Shown here piece by piece: positions 9,508 to 22,828 of a stretch of 64,000 bases of DNA (position 1 is the stretch's first letter; the number at the start of each line of letters is the position of its first letter). This stretch comes from Dryas octopetala. Lineage: Eukaryota > Streptophyta > Magnoliopsida > Rosales > Rosaceae. A program made the position numbers and the translations under genes. The notes under the pieces are model-generated. The model saw only the letters and a program-made list of their open reading frames with translations, ran no database searches and was not told where the DNA came from. Where the stretch lies: the NCBI GenBank assembly GCA_963921425.1, contig OY992837.1, positions 19,112,630-19,176,629 of the forward strand, read 5' to 3'.

Positions 9508-12500
9508 CCTTCCCCGGCCTCTCCTCCAGCCAGCCCAACTCCCCTGCGCGACCCCTGCTCGGGAAACCTCCAACAGGACCGCTGACTCCTCCTCCAATTT
9601 CCGGCCGAGTACAACCCTCAACCTCCAAATTTTCAGGTGGGTTTTCTTTTGTCCACTATGGGTTTCCTTTTTCTTTTGGGTAGATTGTTTAATTTTGAGC
9701 TTTTGGGTAAGATTGAGTTTGAAGGGAAAAGTCATTTCAGAATTTTCTTGGGTTTTTCGGATTGAGGGCTGTTCTTGATGCTTATTTGGGAAGATTTCAA
9801 TCCTAGGAACTTTAATGGATGTTTAAGTTTGAGCAGTTGAGTGGGTCTTGATGAAATTGTGTTATTTGGCTATTTTGGTCTTGAAAACAACCGCATTGGG
9901 CGGCACCAGTGGCAGTCTCGAGCCCCCACTGTTAATCCTTGAAAATAAGATATGTTTTAGAGTGATTTCTAAGTTGGTGGTTGACCTTAACTAGGTCCAA
10001 AGTTGTTGGAGAAGCCGAGAGGTGTTTGGACAGAAGTTTGAGACTTTGCCGATACCAAACTCACACCTTAACACGACGGTAGAGTTGGTTATGGATCTTG
10101 GTTATGATGTTTTTGGTTAGGCTGAGCCTGGGAGCTTTCGGAGTGTTTACGTAGGAGTTTTGGGTCTACGAGTGGATGTTGGGAATCGTCGAGTTAGATT
10201 GAGAGTCGGGTGTGGCGTGGTTGAGCACACATTTACATTTAAGTGTCTTGAGTCGGAACTAATTGAATTTCTTTGATTGTTTATTCTATAGGCGACACGG
10301 CTGTGACTCGTGACGATCCGGCGGAGGATCGAAGCTAGGGCTATCTCTGTGAGTGGACTTTTGTTTTTAATAGCATTTTTAAACTTTATGAATTTAAATG
10401 TTTATGAAATACGTGATATATTAATTATTTGAGTTTTAGATTGAGAAATAATATATAGGAGTGAACTGTTGACTTATCAAACAAATTTTATGAAACTTCA
10501 TTATTTAATTATGTTAAGCATCTTGAGTTGATCTTAGATTTGATAAATAAATGTCGGATTTCGGCTTTTCATTTTCCCTCATATATAAGTTTTAAAATAT
10601 GGTTTTACTTGATGGATTTTTGGAGTTGATAAATTTCTTTTGGAAAGGACTTTAGCTTCTTACTCTATACATATGGTTTATTTTATTATTTCGGTTTTTG
10701 GTTGAAAAGATTGATTTGATTTATGTATTTTGAAATTAAGTTGGATTTATGCAATAAGTTTTTTTATGGAAATTAAAGTTTCTTGGGAAAGTACAATAAT
10801 TCTATTCTTGGCGGAAAAATGATATATATTTGGTTTATGGAAAAATGGTTTTCAAACCACCTTTGCAGTACCCTCCAGGTTATCAGATTGGATAGGTCTT
10901 TGGGACCCATCACAGTACACATATAGGCTTTGGGCCGTGTGTCGGGATGCTTCGCCCTTTGGGGGCCGCTCTGCGTGCACGTACGACCAAGATTGCCTAC
11001 ATGTGTTGGATTTTTTTCTCCACGCGTGTGTATGGCCAGGATATTGCTTTTATGTGTTGGATTTTACTCCACGCGTGTGTATGGCCAGGATATTGTCTGC
11101 CTGTGCGATGCAAGAATTCCGCACAGGTGTATGGCCAGGTTATTCAGGGTATATAGCATGGTGGTAATTAAATGGTTATTTTCAGGAGTTTTTAAATATG
11201 ATTTTAAGTGAGAAATTCTTTTGAATTTTATCAAGGTTGCTGTTAGATGCTTTATGGTTCTTTTATTTGAGAAAACTATTATTTTGAGAAATTATATATT
11301 GTTTTATTGGATTTCTTAAGTTTTAAATAAACTTTGAGGTTTTTAAACTGGGGGATTTCAAAGAGCAACGTGAGGTCTTAAAGATAAATGTGGTTATAAA
11401 GGGTTTTTTGAAAAGATATTTAAACCTTTGGTTTCATTTTCATTAAACTGTCCACTCACTGAGTTATCTCACAAGTTATCTTGTTTTGTCTTAAATTGTC
11501 CCCCCAGGTAGTAGCTTTGGTGGAGGTCGAGCCAATAACGTCGAGGCATTTGCGTCCATCTTCCTACTCGGACTCTGTAGGCGTCATTTAAATTTTGTAG
11601 AAATTTCTTGAAATAGAATAGTGGCTCTGATAACCACTCTTAAATTTTAAGTTGGTTTTCTTTGAAATTGTTGGGTCCGAGACCTTTTTTGGTTGTGGTA
11701 GAGGTGGTTGATATCTTACAAGTGCTTTTAACAGTTTGAAATTTTTTGGTTAGTCCATTTTCAGGGGAGGTTCTGCCGAATTTTTGGTAGGATTTTCCTT
11801 GATTTTGGATCCCACAGGACCTCTCCAAGTTTCAGGGTGGAAATCCGGGGACAGTCCTGTCAGTATATGACAGGACTGACCCCAGATTCCACCCTAGAAC
11901 CCAAGGTGAGGACCTGTGGGGTCCAACACCGATAGGATGTTAGCCCACTAACCTTAAACATCCTTATGATATTTATAGGGATGTCAATCTAAATAAAAAA
12001 TCCTACTGAAAATTTGGCAGCACCTCCCCTATAAATTTGACTATCCTGAACCTGTCAAACATGAAATACACTTCGATATTATTTTAGCCACTCCAACCAC
12101 AATTCAATAAGTTCTCAAACCCACAACAAGTAATACTAAAATCTAATTAAAGCATATCAAATAAACTTTACAATCATATCTCATTGTAATAATTTCAAGA
12201 CAAGTCTTGACCCCGATATACCAATAAGCTAGGGATGAGAAACTCGAATGTCTCGACGTGGTACGGTCCGACTTCGGCGATTGCTAATACCTGGGGAGAA
12301 TGTTAAAAACAACACATGAGAAAACTCTCAGTGAGTGGACAAAATAAACTTCAAAACCTTTTCTTTGAAAACCATTTCATAAATTTGCTCATTCTCTTTG
12401 AAAGCCCCCAGTTTTAAAACTCCTTTCATAAAACCATTTCTAAACATCATCTTAAAATTAGTAAATCTTTCATGCTGCATACAAAAATCTAAAAAATATG

Positions 12501-15424
12501 AAGTATGGAGAAATCTCGAAAGGATGCAATGCAAAATGAATAAATAATCATCATATAAATGCATCTCATAAAGAATCATTCAACTAGAAATTTAGTTTTT
12601 GAAAGATATCATGCTCAAAACTAAATCTCATGCTGGAAATCAACCTTGAAGTAATAATAAAACTCTGAAATTGAAACCATTATCTTCAAACTTCTTTCGT
12701 CTCAAATAAATACTCAATAGTCCAAAAAAAATAATAAAATTGCTCAAGCATGAAAAATATCCAATCTGAACTGAAAATGAATATCAATTGAAAACGTCTT
12801 TGTAAACTGATATCTCAAAACACAGATACTGAAAACTCACACCATACTTGTACCTGGATGAACCTGGCCATACAAATGTGCAGAATTCTGTATTTGCACA
12901 GGCAAGCAAATATCCAGACTATACACACATGCGACAAACTTGGTCATACGTGTACGCAGAGCTGCCCTCAAAGGACCAGACATCCCGACACACGGTCCAA
13001 AGACTAATATATGTGCCGAAATGGGTCCCAAAGACCTATATGTATCTGTACCTATGGGTGAGCGTACTAATATGGCATTTGAAACCACTTTCCATTCTAA
13101 ATAAAACACAGCTCCAAAATACTCATCCATATAAAAACTGAATATATAACTTTTTATAAATTCGTTCAATAAATCATTTACAATAATCATGCTTCAAAAC
13201 TTTCATGCCATGTCAACTTATAAAATGATATATGATGTAAATGTAACGTAGTTAAAATAAGTGTTAAAACACTTGGATTAAAACGTTTTAAAGCATAAAA
13301 CCAAAAATCAAAATAAAACCATGAAAATATTTATAACACTTTAAATGCATACTTTTAAAATCAAAATAAGAGAATGAAATGCTCATGCATGATTTCCTCT
13401 CAAAACTTTAAGGCCAAAGTCATGTTCCCAAGTTCATCATTTCTTTCCCATAATCATTTTCCATTAAACATTTCTCAAGCTCGAAAATCATGAAATTTTC
13501 CATAAGGGCCCATTTGATAATAATGCTAAACCAATCATATAAATTGTTTAACCTTATTTTAAAATAATAAGCTATAAATTTATTAAAAACTATTTATGCA
13601 TCAAAATCCCAACCTTTATATAAACCATTAAATCTCAAGAAGCTTCTAATCATACAATATGAAATAAATCTTTAAAGTCACATAATCATTTTGAAAACAA
13701 AGTCTAACTCACGTACATTTCTTATTTCTCAATCAAAACCCAAACAACCAATATGTGTTAAATCATAAAATTCATAAATCATTTATTAAACAAAGGTCCA
13801 CTCAATGTACTAGCCAATCTCGCTCAATTCTCCTCCAAATCGTCCTTGAATTCGAACAGGCAATATCTCCTATATAACAAAAGGATCGGGTAAACTCACG
13901 CCACATACTCAAAAGTGAAAAATGTGACCAAACCATCACAGCCAACTCATACATTCACCAAAATAACCTTGCCATGCACACCTAAATGTCCATTATTCGA
14001 TTATCATTTAATTTCTCATAATTACCATAATTTAATCCATTTTCCCTCCAGCTCAAATCCAACTCCACCGACAAATCCCAACATATTATGTATACTATTA
14101 TGGAGGTGGTGACGGGGTATACCTTAATCAATGGCTCGTCCAAGGCTTGATTTCGTATGGAAAAAGTATCTATTCACTGCCCAATTCACGTTTTGAAACT
14201 TTCGATCACCTTCAACCTATCCAAAATGAACAATCAACTCATTAACGATATAAAGTGATCCTAGAGAGTGAGAGGGCTCGAAAACTCATGCAAAAACACA
14301 CCGACAGCTGCCATGCGCGGTAGTCGCGGGCGGTGAATAGTATCAAAAATCAAAATTATTTTTCTACAAAAAGTAATCATACTACTGCGTAGAAAACGAT
14401 GAGGGAAGAAACTTTTATACCTAGGTCGACCTCAAAAGGTGGTCGGAAATGGCCAGAAAACGGGAAAGCCTGTAACGCCCCGATCCTAGGGCCCAAAAAT
14501 ACACTGAAACTTTGTCCTTTAAACCTCTTTTCAAAGAATGAGCCATGCACTTAATATAATAAATAAATACGTTAAATAAATCAGAGTGTGAGCCCAAAAC
14601 ATTTATGTAAAATTTACTGTATAAAATCAGTTAAATCAAATTAAAATAGGTCTCACTGCCTCGTCTTCTCCTCACTGCCTCATCAGCCTGCTTAACCTGC
14701 AAAACACTAATAACCACACTGCACCATTTCCATGGTACACCGGGTCATTCAAACAAATAACCCGGTAAGCTCACTAGAGCTCGTATGAGTGAAATAACGA
14801 AATAATTAACCTCAATAATATCCTCAATTTCCATACTCAAAATAATCCACAAGAGTATCCATAATTACTCAATCACATCACAAATTAATCAACAAATATC
14901 CAAGCATCAAGATAAATGTAATTCCTCAAATTCACATCATAATCCCACCAAAAATAATAATAATCATTCTGCCATTCAAATGCCTAAACGTCAACTATTA
15001 ACCTCAATCTTGAATCATTCACTTCCTAACTTATAACCTCAATGCATAATTCATTCATCAACGTCCATCCTCAAGATTCAAGCCTACACTTTATCAAGTC
15101 CTAGCCAAACCAAATCCTAGCAAACAAATGCACACAAGCACACAAAGCAACGAAATAGACTATCTAATTTCACTCACGTCGCTCTTTGAAATCCCCCTAA
15201 TCTCACTCACGTCGCTCTTTGAAATCCCCATAATCTCACTCTTTGGAATCCCCCAGCTTTAAAACCTTTTCACAAATCCATTTCCGAAAATCCTCTCAAA
15301 TGAACCTCGATATACTGAAAAAGCAATGAAACTTCCAAGCGGAGAAATAACCGATCTGAACTAAAATTATCTTTATAACTGATATACCAAAACACTTGTA
15401 CTTTAAACTCACACTATACTTGTA

Positions 15425-15735
15425 CCCATATTGTAGATAATGTCCTGGCCACAATCCCACGCACGGGCATGCTCAAATCCTGGCCACAATCTCGTACGGA
15501 GGGGTCACTCCGCACGAGCAGGCTCACATCCTGGCCATAATCTCGTACGGAGGGGTCGCTCCGCACGAGCAGGCTCGTATCCTGGCCACAATCTCGTACG
15601 GATGACCCTTCCGCACGAGCAGGCTCGTATCCTGGCCACAATCTCGTACAGAGGGTCACTCCGCACGAGCAGGCTCACATCCTGGCCACAATCTCGTACG
15701 GAGTGGTCACTCCGCACGAGCAGGCTCGTTTGATT
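15425..15735 (-). repeat. 51-bp hairpin minisatellite in family-B LTR
   Basis: Six units built on 'ctcgtacggaggggtcac' and 'tccgcacgagcaggctc', with the same stem as the repeats at 8545-8840 in the opposite orientation (CTCGTACGGAG with CTCCGCACGAG). Spurious open frames cross it on both strands. Confidence 0.92.
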
Positions 15736-16869
15736 AGTACTCACATTTCCAACTCACAACATTCCACCCACAATTAACTCCGTACTATGCCGAATCCTTC
15801 CGAACTTGATTCCCGCTCATAAACCATCACTTGTCTGTCACTCGAAACATACCGACACTTCCTCAATAATTAATTTGATCGTTTTATATAATAACTACCT
15901 AATCATCAATTATTAACCTCGACAATAAACAATCCTTCTCATTAAAGCAACTCTATAATTCCCCAATTAATTCCTTAGCCTCAAATCCTCGTCAATTCAT
16001 TCTCCTAATTCAAATCCTACACCTAGTCTTCTCTAACGTAAAGCAGCAAATCCATAAAACAGACAATTAAACCACGATACTCAACAATATAAACAGATAA
16101 GTTTCACTCATTGTTTAACCACGTAAAATGACAAAAATGCCCTTCTTGGCTCCTTTGCTCGGATCTCCAATCTGGCAGCATAACGGCATCGGGAATGAGA
16201 TTTCTCAAGCCCGTGTACCTGTTAAGACCAGACAATCAACAAATACAATTCAAAAACACAATTGGGCCACTGAACGACCGAAACGGGCGGCCGCCACCAC
16301 ACACAATGGCTGCCCCGCCCCAAACAACACACAAAAATCACTGAAAACTCACCACAAGCTTCGGGTGACTGGCCAGAGGCCAAAAATCAACAATTCCAGC
16401 CATCGGTGTGGCCAAACGCGACGGGACCCGCGGTGGTCCGTGGTGGTCAACCTGCGCGAATTTCAAAACTCAAAATTTATACCTGGGTTGACGGCCAATT
16501 CTCGCCGGAAACGACGGCGGAAGCCGGCGGCTGACTTGGACTTCCCGAGCTCATTGCTCCGTCGTGGAGCATCATCGGAGCAGGAGAACACCACGGCTGA
16601 ACTCGCCGTGGTGAGACGAACAAGACCCAGTGGGTCCGGCCACCCAAATCTCGCCGGAACAGTCAGATCGACGGTGAGACTCCAATCAGGTCTAGGCTGG
16701 GTTTCGGGTTTTCGAGGCTTTTTTTGGGTTGAATGGAGGCCAGGGGTAGAGAGAAGAGAGGGCGGCGATGGCGGGGAGCCAAAGCCCAACACTAGCAGCC
16801 GCCGGACGCGCCGCCACGCGCCGGTGGCAGGCACGGCGAAGGTGAGAGGCACGAGAGACAGAGGCGCGG

Positions 16870-16870
16870 G

Positions 16871-16920
<50 letters not shown>
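16870..16920 (+). repeat. (AG)n microsatellite
   Basis: A nearly pure AG tract, the reverse-strand counterpart of the CT-rich leader seen in all A and B LTR copies. Confidence 0.95.
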
Positions 16921-16923
<3 letters not shown>

Positions 16924-18210
16924 TCTGATTTTTGGGTATTTAAACCCACTTTCGTAAAAATTACAAGTTTGCTCTTTATTTCAAATGCCCGTAACTCTTA
17001 AACGGTAACTCTGATTGACGCGTGCCGCGTGTCTACGAACTCGTGGACTCGAGACCTTTCCAACGTACCAAAAGTCAAAGACAAAAGTCCATTAGTTTTA
17101 AAAGTCAACTTTTGGGTCAAGCCAAATTTAAAACAAAAATTAAAAATTAAACCAAAACCGTTTAAATTTCCAAATAAATTCCCAAAATCCTTAAAATAAA
17201 TTCGCAAAATATTTAAAATAACTCCTTGAAAAATACGAGGTCTTACAAAGCCCGCCAAAGGTCGTGAGTTTCTTTTCGTCGCATCGCTTTGTACGGTGGT
17301 TGGATGGAAAAAGGCGAGCACACCACTGTTTTTAGCTCGTCGAGAGGAAGAAAACCCATGTGGTTTGAGGTCGCATCCTCGCCGAAAATGGGAGATCGTT
17401 ACCGGTGCAGCTGCAACTTTGGAGATTTACTACATCGTCATGGGCAGTTGGATGACTGATCTAAGGCTACTAGTGGAAAGGTATCGTTGATAGTTTTCCA
17501 ATGACACCAAGAGCACCTGAATCGGAGGTCGGATGAGAGAGTTATGGCCAGTCAAAGATTGGTCAAGGAGGAGAGAAGGATAGAGAGAGAGAAGCACAGG
17601 GAAGAAGACCCAACTGCTGGTTTTTAAAATCCCTGACTTGCAAAATTACCATTTTGGCCCTTAATTCAAATGCCCAAAAATTCGCCAACATAACTTCGAT
17701 TCACGATCCGTTTTCGCTTACGCGCTCGTGAGCACAAGATCTATCCAACCATGCCAAAATCATAATTTATGAAGATACATTTCAATTATTTCCTCTTAAA
17801 ACCCAAACTTTTATATTAAGGGCATAAATGTCCAAGTCCTTAAGAAATTCATCCATAATGGATCCGAGTCCAAAAAAATGTTTGAAAAATTTGTATAGGC
17901 TCCTCTAGCCTCGTACCAATTTTCTACCGCCTCAACCTCAAACTATGAGTCCCCAAACCTCATTCAATTTAATTTATATGTTTCCAAATAATTCTCAACT
18001 CAATAAATCCTTAGTGACTTAAATGAATTCGTAAAAAATCCTTATAACCTCAAATAAATATTCAAAAATCTCCAAACACTAATTTGTCTCCAATTTAATT
18101 TAGAAAAACTTTTCTAGGTCTCACAACTCAACTTTCTTTTAGATTTCTTAAGTCCAAAACATTAAAAATTTAAATTTCCAGTGAAATTCGGGTCAGGTTG
18201 TTACAGTATA

Positions 18211-18904
18211 CAACAACTCATTGTTAGTCATCAATCAAGTGACATGGCATTACTGGTGCCTCAACCCAATCCTCAACCTATATTGGGCCGTGGTCAAGCA
18301 AATGGTCAACGACTTCACCGAGATCTCATTCTACCACCTGCCGAGAGAAAACAACTACGAGGCGGATAAGATGACCAAAATAGCATCAAGAATTACTATT
18401 CCAGAGGACGCCAAGACAAGAACTATTAATTAAAATAGAATGACGAGAACTTCCCCACGAACTCAAAAGAACCAATCCCAGTGCTATATGTTGTGTTCAA
18501 ATAAGCAATAATGATTGGAGATGGCCTCTCATTCAATATTTGAAGGATCCCAATCGTCAAGATCCAAGAAAAATGAGATATCAAACTAAAAATTACATCT
18601 TAGTGCATGATGACCTTTATAGGAAAAGCAAGGAAGATTTGTTGATGAAGTGTTTTGGTGAGCAAGAGGCTAAGTTAATCATGGTCGAGGTTCACGATGG
18701 TATTTGCGGTGCCCACTAAGCCGGCCATAAAATGACGTAATTAATCCATAGACATGGTTATTACTGGTCGAGCATATTGAAAGACTACATCGAATTCGCC
18801 AAAACATGCAACCCTTGCCAGATGCATGGCCCAATTCAACATGTTCCGACCATCTCTCAATTCGGTTATCAAACCTTGGCCATTTCACAGTTGGGTGATG
18901 GACA
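18211..18904 (+). pseudogene. Tat-lineage fossil: end of RNase H and integrase zinc-binding region
   Basis: The translation includes 'HLPRENNYEADKMTKIAS', the usual end of a Tat RNase H domain. Further on are 'EVHDGICGAH' and 'CNPCQMHGPIQHVP', which give the His/Cys pattern of the integrase N-terminal zinc-binding domain (HHCC). The 'GPIQHVP' style resembles Ogre-like Tat integrases. The frame is decayed. The next family-A LTR (18910) cuts the sequence just before the integrase core, and the core resumes at 21999. Confidence 0.85.
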
Positions 18905-18909
18905 TGATA

Positions 18910-21900
18910 TGACAGAACCGCCCCCGGATTTCACTTTGAAACCCGGAGGGGTCCTGTGGGATCAAAAATCAAAGAAAATCCTACCGAAAATTCGACAGAA
19001 CCTCCCCTGAAAATGGACTAACCCAAAAATTATAAACCTGTAAAAACACTTCTAAAAACTTCAACCACCTCTACCACAACCAAAAAGGGTCTCAGACCCA
19101 ACAACAAGTGATACAAATCTAATTAGAGCATATCTAAACTTCATTTACAATATAAAAGTTAATTCCGCAACTTAAGGGAAATGACGCCGAAGAGCTGAAA
19201 GTCCTGCCTCGACGTGGTGCGGCCCAACCTCAGCAATTTATAATACCTGGGGGGAAACGTTATAAACACAATAAAGAAAACGTGAGATAACTCGTAGTGA
19301 GTGGACAAAATATAAAAAAAAACATTAAGTTATTCCTCCTTTCAAATTTCTTTAAAATCAAATCTTCTCTAAGACCTCACGTTACTCTTTGAAATCCCCC
19401 AGTTTTAAAATACGTTTTGAAACTTTTCCCATATGATCAAAAGAAAGAAATATATATCAATTATTCTTTGTAATGAACTCTTTTACAACTTAACAAATAC
19501 CTTACATCATCAACATAATTTCAATATAAAGGTTCTATATAACAACTTCAACTTTGAAATTTCTTTTGAACATGGAAAATAATGGGAAGTAATAGAAATG
19601 CTATATCTTATAAAATTTCCAGCTAAAAACCTCTTTTTTGAGTCTTGAACTGATAGGAAATAACTAAAAATATTTTTTTTGTTACCTAATAAAGTTTTTA
19701 GTAAAAACGTTGGCCATATAAGCACCCAAATGACGGGCTCCACATTGGTACCGTTACAAAACCATCGCACCGTTTACATAACCTTCCACCTGTACCGTCG
19801 CAACGCCGTCATACAAGTGGAGCTACGGTGGCCCTTGTACCGTCGATTCCCCGTCGTACAACAAGCCAAAGTATCGTACGTGCACGTAGACTACCCCCAA
19901 AGGGCGAGGCATCCCGGCACACGGCCCAAAGCTTATATGTGTGCCGTGATGGGTCCCAATGACCTACTTAGCTTAAAAATCGGTGGGTACTTAGACGACA
20001 TTTAAATAATTTGTTTAAACATTTGATAACCCTTAAGCTCTAAAACTTAAAACATTTATAACAAAACTTTGTAATATAACATAAGTACTCATAATAATTC
20101 AAATAGAATCCTTTATTTTCCAAATCGATAAGTTTTCGAGATTATTTTACCGAATAAATCCCATAAACCCTTCTTGGTTCAAAAAATATATATATATATA
20201 TTTTTTATACCCAAAGATCAAAATGACAAATAATTCAATCCATCTAAAATTTATTAATGCAAAACAAACTTTACTCAATTCATTATTTCATCATTTAACT
20301 CAAAATTTCAAAAGTAATATAAAAACCATAAAACCATAAATTTTGCAAGCAAAAGAAAGTCCACTCACAGAGATAGCCCTAGCTTCGATCCTCCGCCGGA
20401 TCGTCCCGAGGCACGGTCGTCTCGCATATACAATAACCAGTAAAAAAAGAAATTAGTCTCAATCTACGTAAATTAATAGTGTGTGTGTGATAGCCTAAAC
20501 GTTCCTCCCAACTCACGTTTTTTCCTATTAGTTAGAAATCGTTTTTCTCTAAACTATACACTCTCACCCTATTCCAAATCCGTCCCAACTCCAACTACGA
20601 CACCCACATCCTCAAAATCAACCACAAATTCAAAAGAAATCTTGCAAGTGGCCTACCTTACTTGGGGTTGTCCGAGAGCTAAAGACGATACCCGCAAAGT
20701 GTTCGATCACGAGCCCAAAATAATATTTTCGTCGCTCAAGTCGCATCCACCTATTCAAAATCAATACTCAACTTAATTTGAGTCTCAAATTTATATTATC
20801 CAAAGAAATTGACGACTAGGTGGTCGGAACCATCACCGGCGCCGCCCAAAGTGGCGGATGTCTAGCCTAAAAGTCACCAATTGTCCAATTTCTTAAATTT
20901 TCTAATTCTAATAATCAAATAACATTTCCTAGGGGTGTAAATTGTCCATAACTACATTAATATCATCCAATTTCCAAAATTCTCAAGAGGAACCCGAAAT
21001 GGGATCTAAATCCCCAATTTCAATTCTCTAAAATTACTCAAAATAAAGTACCAAAACACTAGGAAATGACAGCCCATACCTCAAGGAGAAAAACCCACTT
21101 AAACCCTCGAAAATTGATGCTGAAATCTGGCCGGAAATTGGAGGACGAGACCGGCGGTTTTGAGGTGGTTCTTGAGTTGTTTCCACGACCCAGGGGGCTG
21201 CTCGCCGCAAGAGGAGGGCCGGGCTGAGCTGGTCGGCCATAGGGGAAGTCATCGGTGGTCGGAGTCGATGGAAAAGTCACCGTAAGTGGCTGGGTGGTTG
21301 GGTTGGTCGCGCACAGAGAAAGGGGGAGAGAGAGAACTCGGGGAAAGAGAGAATGATGAGAGAGAGTGAGCTCGAGAGGGTGGTCAGCACCTAGGGTGTT
21401 CGCCAATGAACTCAGATCGGAGGGAGGTGGCCGACGTCTGGAAGAAGTGGTGGCTGCGGCAGCTGGTGTGTAGGGGTGGTCGCGGGGAGGGAAGATAGAG
21501 AGAGAGATAGGTGCAGGGAGAGAGAAATAAAAGGAGAGAGAGAGAGAGAGAGAGAGAATGTTCTAGAAAGAGAGAGAAACCCCTTAAAAAATTTGATTTT
21601 GAATTTTTAAAACCCAATTTGTCAATTTTACAAAATTGCCCCTCACTTCACATGTCCGTAACTTTCAAACCGTAACTCGAAAAGATGCATGCTACATGTC
21701 TATGAACTCGTGGACTCGAGACCTTCCCAACAAGCCCAAAGTCAAAATCAAAAGCCCACTGATTTTAAAAGTCAACTTTCGAGTCAAACCCAATTTAAAT
21801 AAACCAAGAATTAAATCAAAACCCTTTTTATTTTCTAAATAAATCCCAAAAATCTTTAAAAATACTTTTCAAATAAATCCCTTTCAAAAAATACGGGCGT

Positions 21901-21993
21901 CACAATTCAACATCCTTTAGAAACCTCTTAAAACCATAATTAAATAAAATTTAATTTCTAGTGGAATTTGGAAATTTGGTTCGGGTCGTTACA
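18910..21993 (-). mobile_element. Family-A solo LTR, reverse, TSD tgata
   Basis: On the + strand it runs TGACAGAACCGCCCCC to TTCGGGTCGTTACA, flanked by tgata at 18905-18909 and 21994-21998. It is 3084 bp. Read in its own sense it has the conserved module (about 21725-21650), an (AG/CT)n tract at 21536-21556, a GC-rich frame, a small conserved island near 20440-20360 ending in a donor-like 'ctgtgagtgg', and diverged repeats at 19720-19960 in place of the clean hairpin array. An AT-rich run with (TA)n lies near 20190-20205. There is no gene. Confidence 0.88.
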
Positions 21994-21998
21994 TGATA

Positions 21999-22828
21999 GG
22001 TCAGATCACGCCAAGTTCAAGTGCGGGACATAGGTTCATCCTTGTTGTCACATATTACTTCACCAAATGTGTGGAGGCTGAAGTTTTGAAGAAAGTTACA
22101 CATGTTGAGGTGATTCAATTCATCAGAGAGAAGATTATTTACCGCTTTGGTTTACCTGAGATCGTAATAGCGGATCGTGGCACAATGTTTATTGCACGAC
22201 AAGTTCAGAATTTCACCGCCGAGCAAGGCTTTACACTTCAACATATTATGCCCAAGCTAATGGCCAAGTTTAATCAAGAAACAAGATTCTCAAGGGTATT
22301 ATTCAGAAAACAATCAAAGAAAAACCTAGAACTTGGCACGAGAAACTATCGAGTGCATTGTGGGCGTTTAGAACGTCAAAATGCACGACAACTGGGACTA
22401 CACCTTTTGCATTGACTTACAGCCATAATACGGTTTTGCCTTTGGAAATGACAATTAAATCCCTAAGGATAGGTCAGCAACATGGCCTCATGGCCGAAAA
22501 TTACAATCAGACTATGCTTTAGGAGTTAGATGCTTTGAATAGAATGCAAATCCAAAAGATCAAAGTATCTAAGGCATACAACAAAAAGTCTCGGCACAAG
22601 GCTTTCGCCCAAGAGAACTTAGTCTGGAAAGCAATCTTACCCATTGGGAAGAAGCACCGGGTAACAGGTAAATGGACTCCAATGTGGGAAGGACCATTTT
22701 TGGTTAAGCAAGTATTGGGTAAAGGTGCTTATCAGTTGTCAAACATTGATGGTGATGCGCACACGGCGCCAATTAATGGTCAGTTTCTCAAGAAATATTA
22801 TCCAAGTGCTTGGGAAAGTGCAACTTAA
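21999..22828 (+). pseudogene. Tat-lineage integrase fossil (core and C-terminal part)
   Basis: The translation shows 'GHRFILVVTYYFTKCVEAE', 'IIYRFGLPEIVIADRGTMF' and, in a second open stretch at 22535-22828, 'WEGPFLVKQVLGKGAYQL' followed by 'NGQFLKKYYP'. These are the catalytic-core and C-terminal motifs of a Ty3 integrase. The 'IIYRFGLPE' and 'GTMF' wording matches the Ogre-like branch of the Tat lineage and not Athila or the chromoviruses; no chromodomain is seen. The copy has several breaks and is not functional. It marks the scaffold element as + strand. Confidence 0.88.

Larger units (their letters stand above)
6347..11862 (+). mobile_element. Family-A solo LTR, forward (TSD gtata), interrupted by a family-B LTR
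   Basis: It starts TGTAACAACCCGACCC and ends GGACAGTCCTGTCA, with gtata at 6342-6346 and 11863-11867. Without the inserted family-B LTR (6962-9507) and one copy of its TSD it is about 2.97 kb, matching the 2.96-kb 3' LTR at 43795-46749. Order of parts: conserved module near 6488-6550, (CT)n tract at 6656-6714, GC-rich frame, splice-like junctions near 10290, 10352 and 11510, diverged hairpin repeats around 10950-11160, and the family-A terminal sequence. No internal coding region is attached. Tekay/Del affinity is inferred from the related element at 23783-46749. Confidence 0.85.
14471..17247 (-). mobile_element. Family-B solo LTR, reverse, TSD aagcc
   Basis: On the + strand it runs TGTAACGCCCCGATCC to TACGAGGTCTTACA, flanked by aagcc at 14466-14470 and 17248-17252. 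It is 2777 bp and inserted in the reverse family-A LTR. Read in its own sense it has the conserved module (about 17062-16990), an (AG/CT)n tract at 16870-16920, a GC-rich frame of 129 codons (16852-16463) that shares an aligned amino-acid block with the copy at 25716-28485, and the 51-bp hairpin repeats at 15425-15735. The 266-codon frame on the other strand (16128-16928) has no recognisable domain. Confidence 0.88.
11868..18205 (-). mobile_element. Family-A solo LTR, reverse (TSD gtata), interrupted by a family-B LTR
   Basis: On the + strand it runs from TGACAGGACTGACCCC to TCAGGTTGTTACA, flanked by gtata at 11863-11867 and 18206-18210. The first of these is also the right-hand duplication of the forward LTR next to it. 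Without the inserted family-B copy it is about 3.56 kb, longer than its relatives. It is clearly diverged from the forward copy, so the two are separate insertions and not halves of one. Hairpin remnants are seen near 12880-12905 (TGTGCA/TGCACA). The AT-rich stretch at 13050-14100 holds no gene. Confidence 0.83.

Noticed and set aside
16128-16928. 266-codon open frame on the + strand
   Set aside because: It lies antisense across a family-B LTR, runs through an (AG)n tract and low-complexity Arg/Pro/Ser text, and shows no domain. Treated as a by-product of GC-rich repeat DNA.
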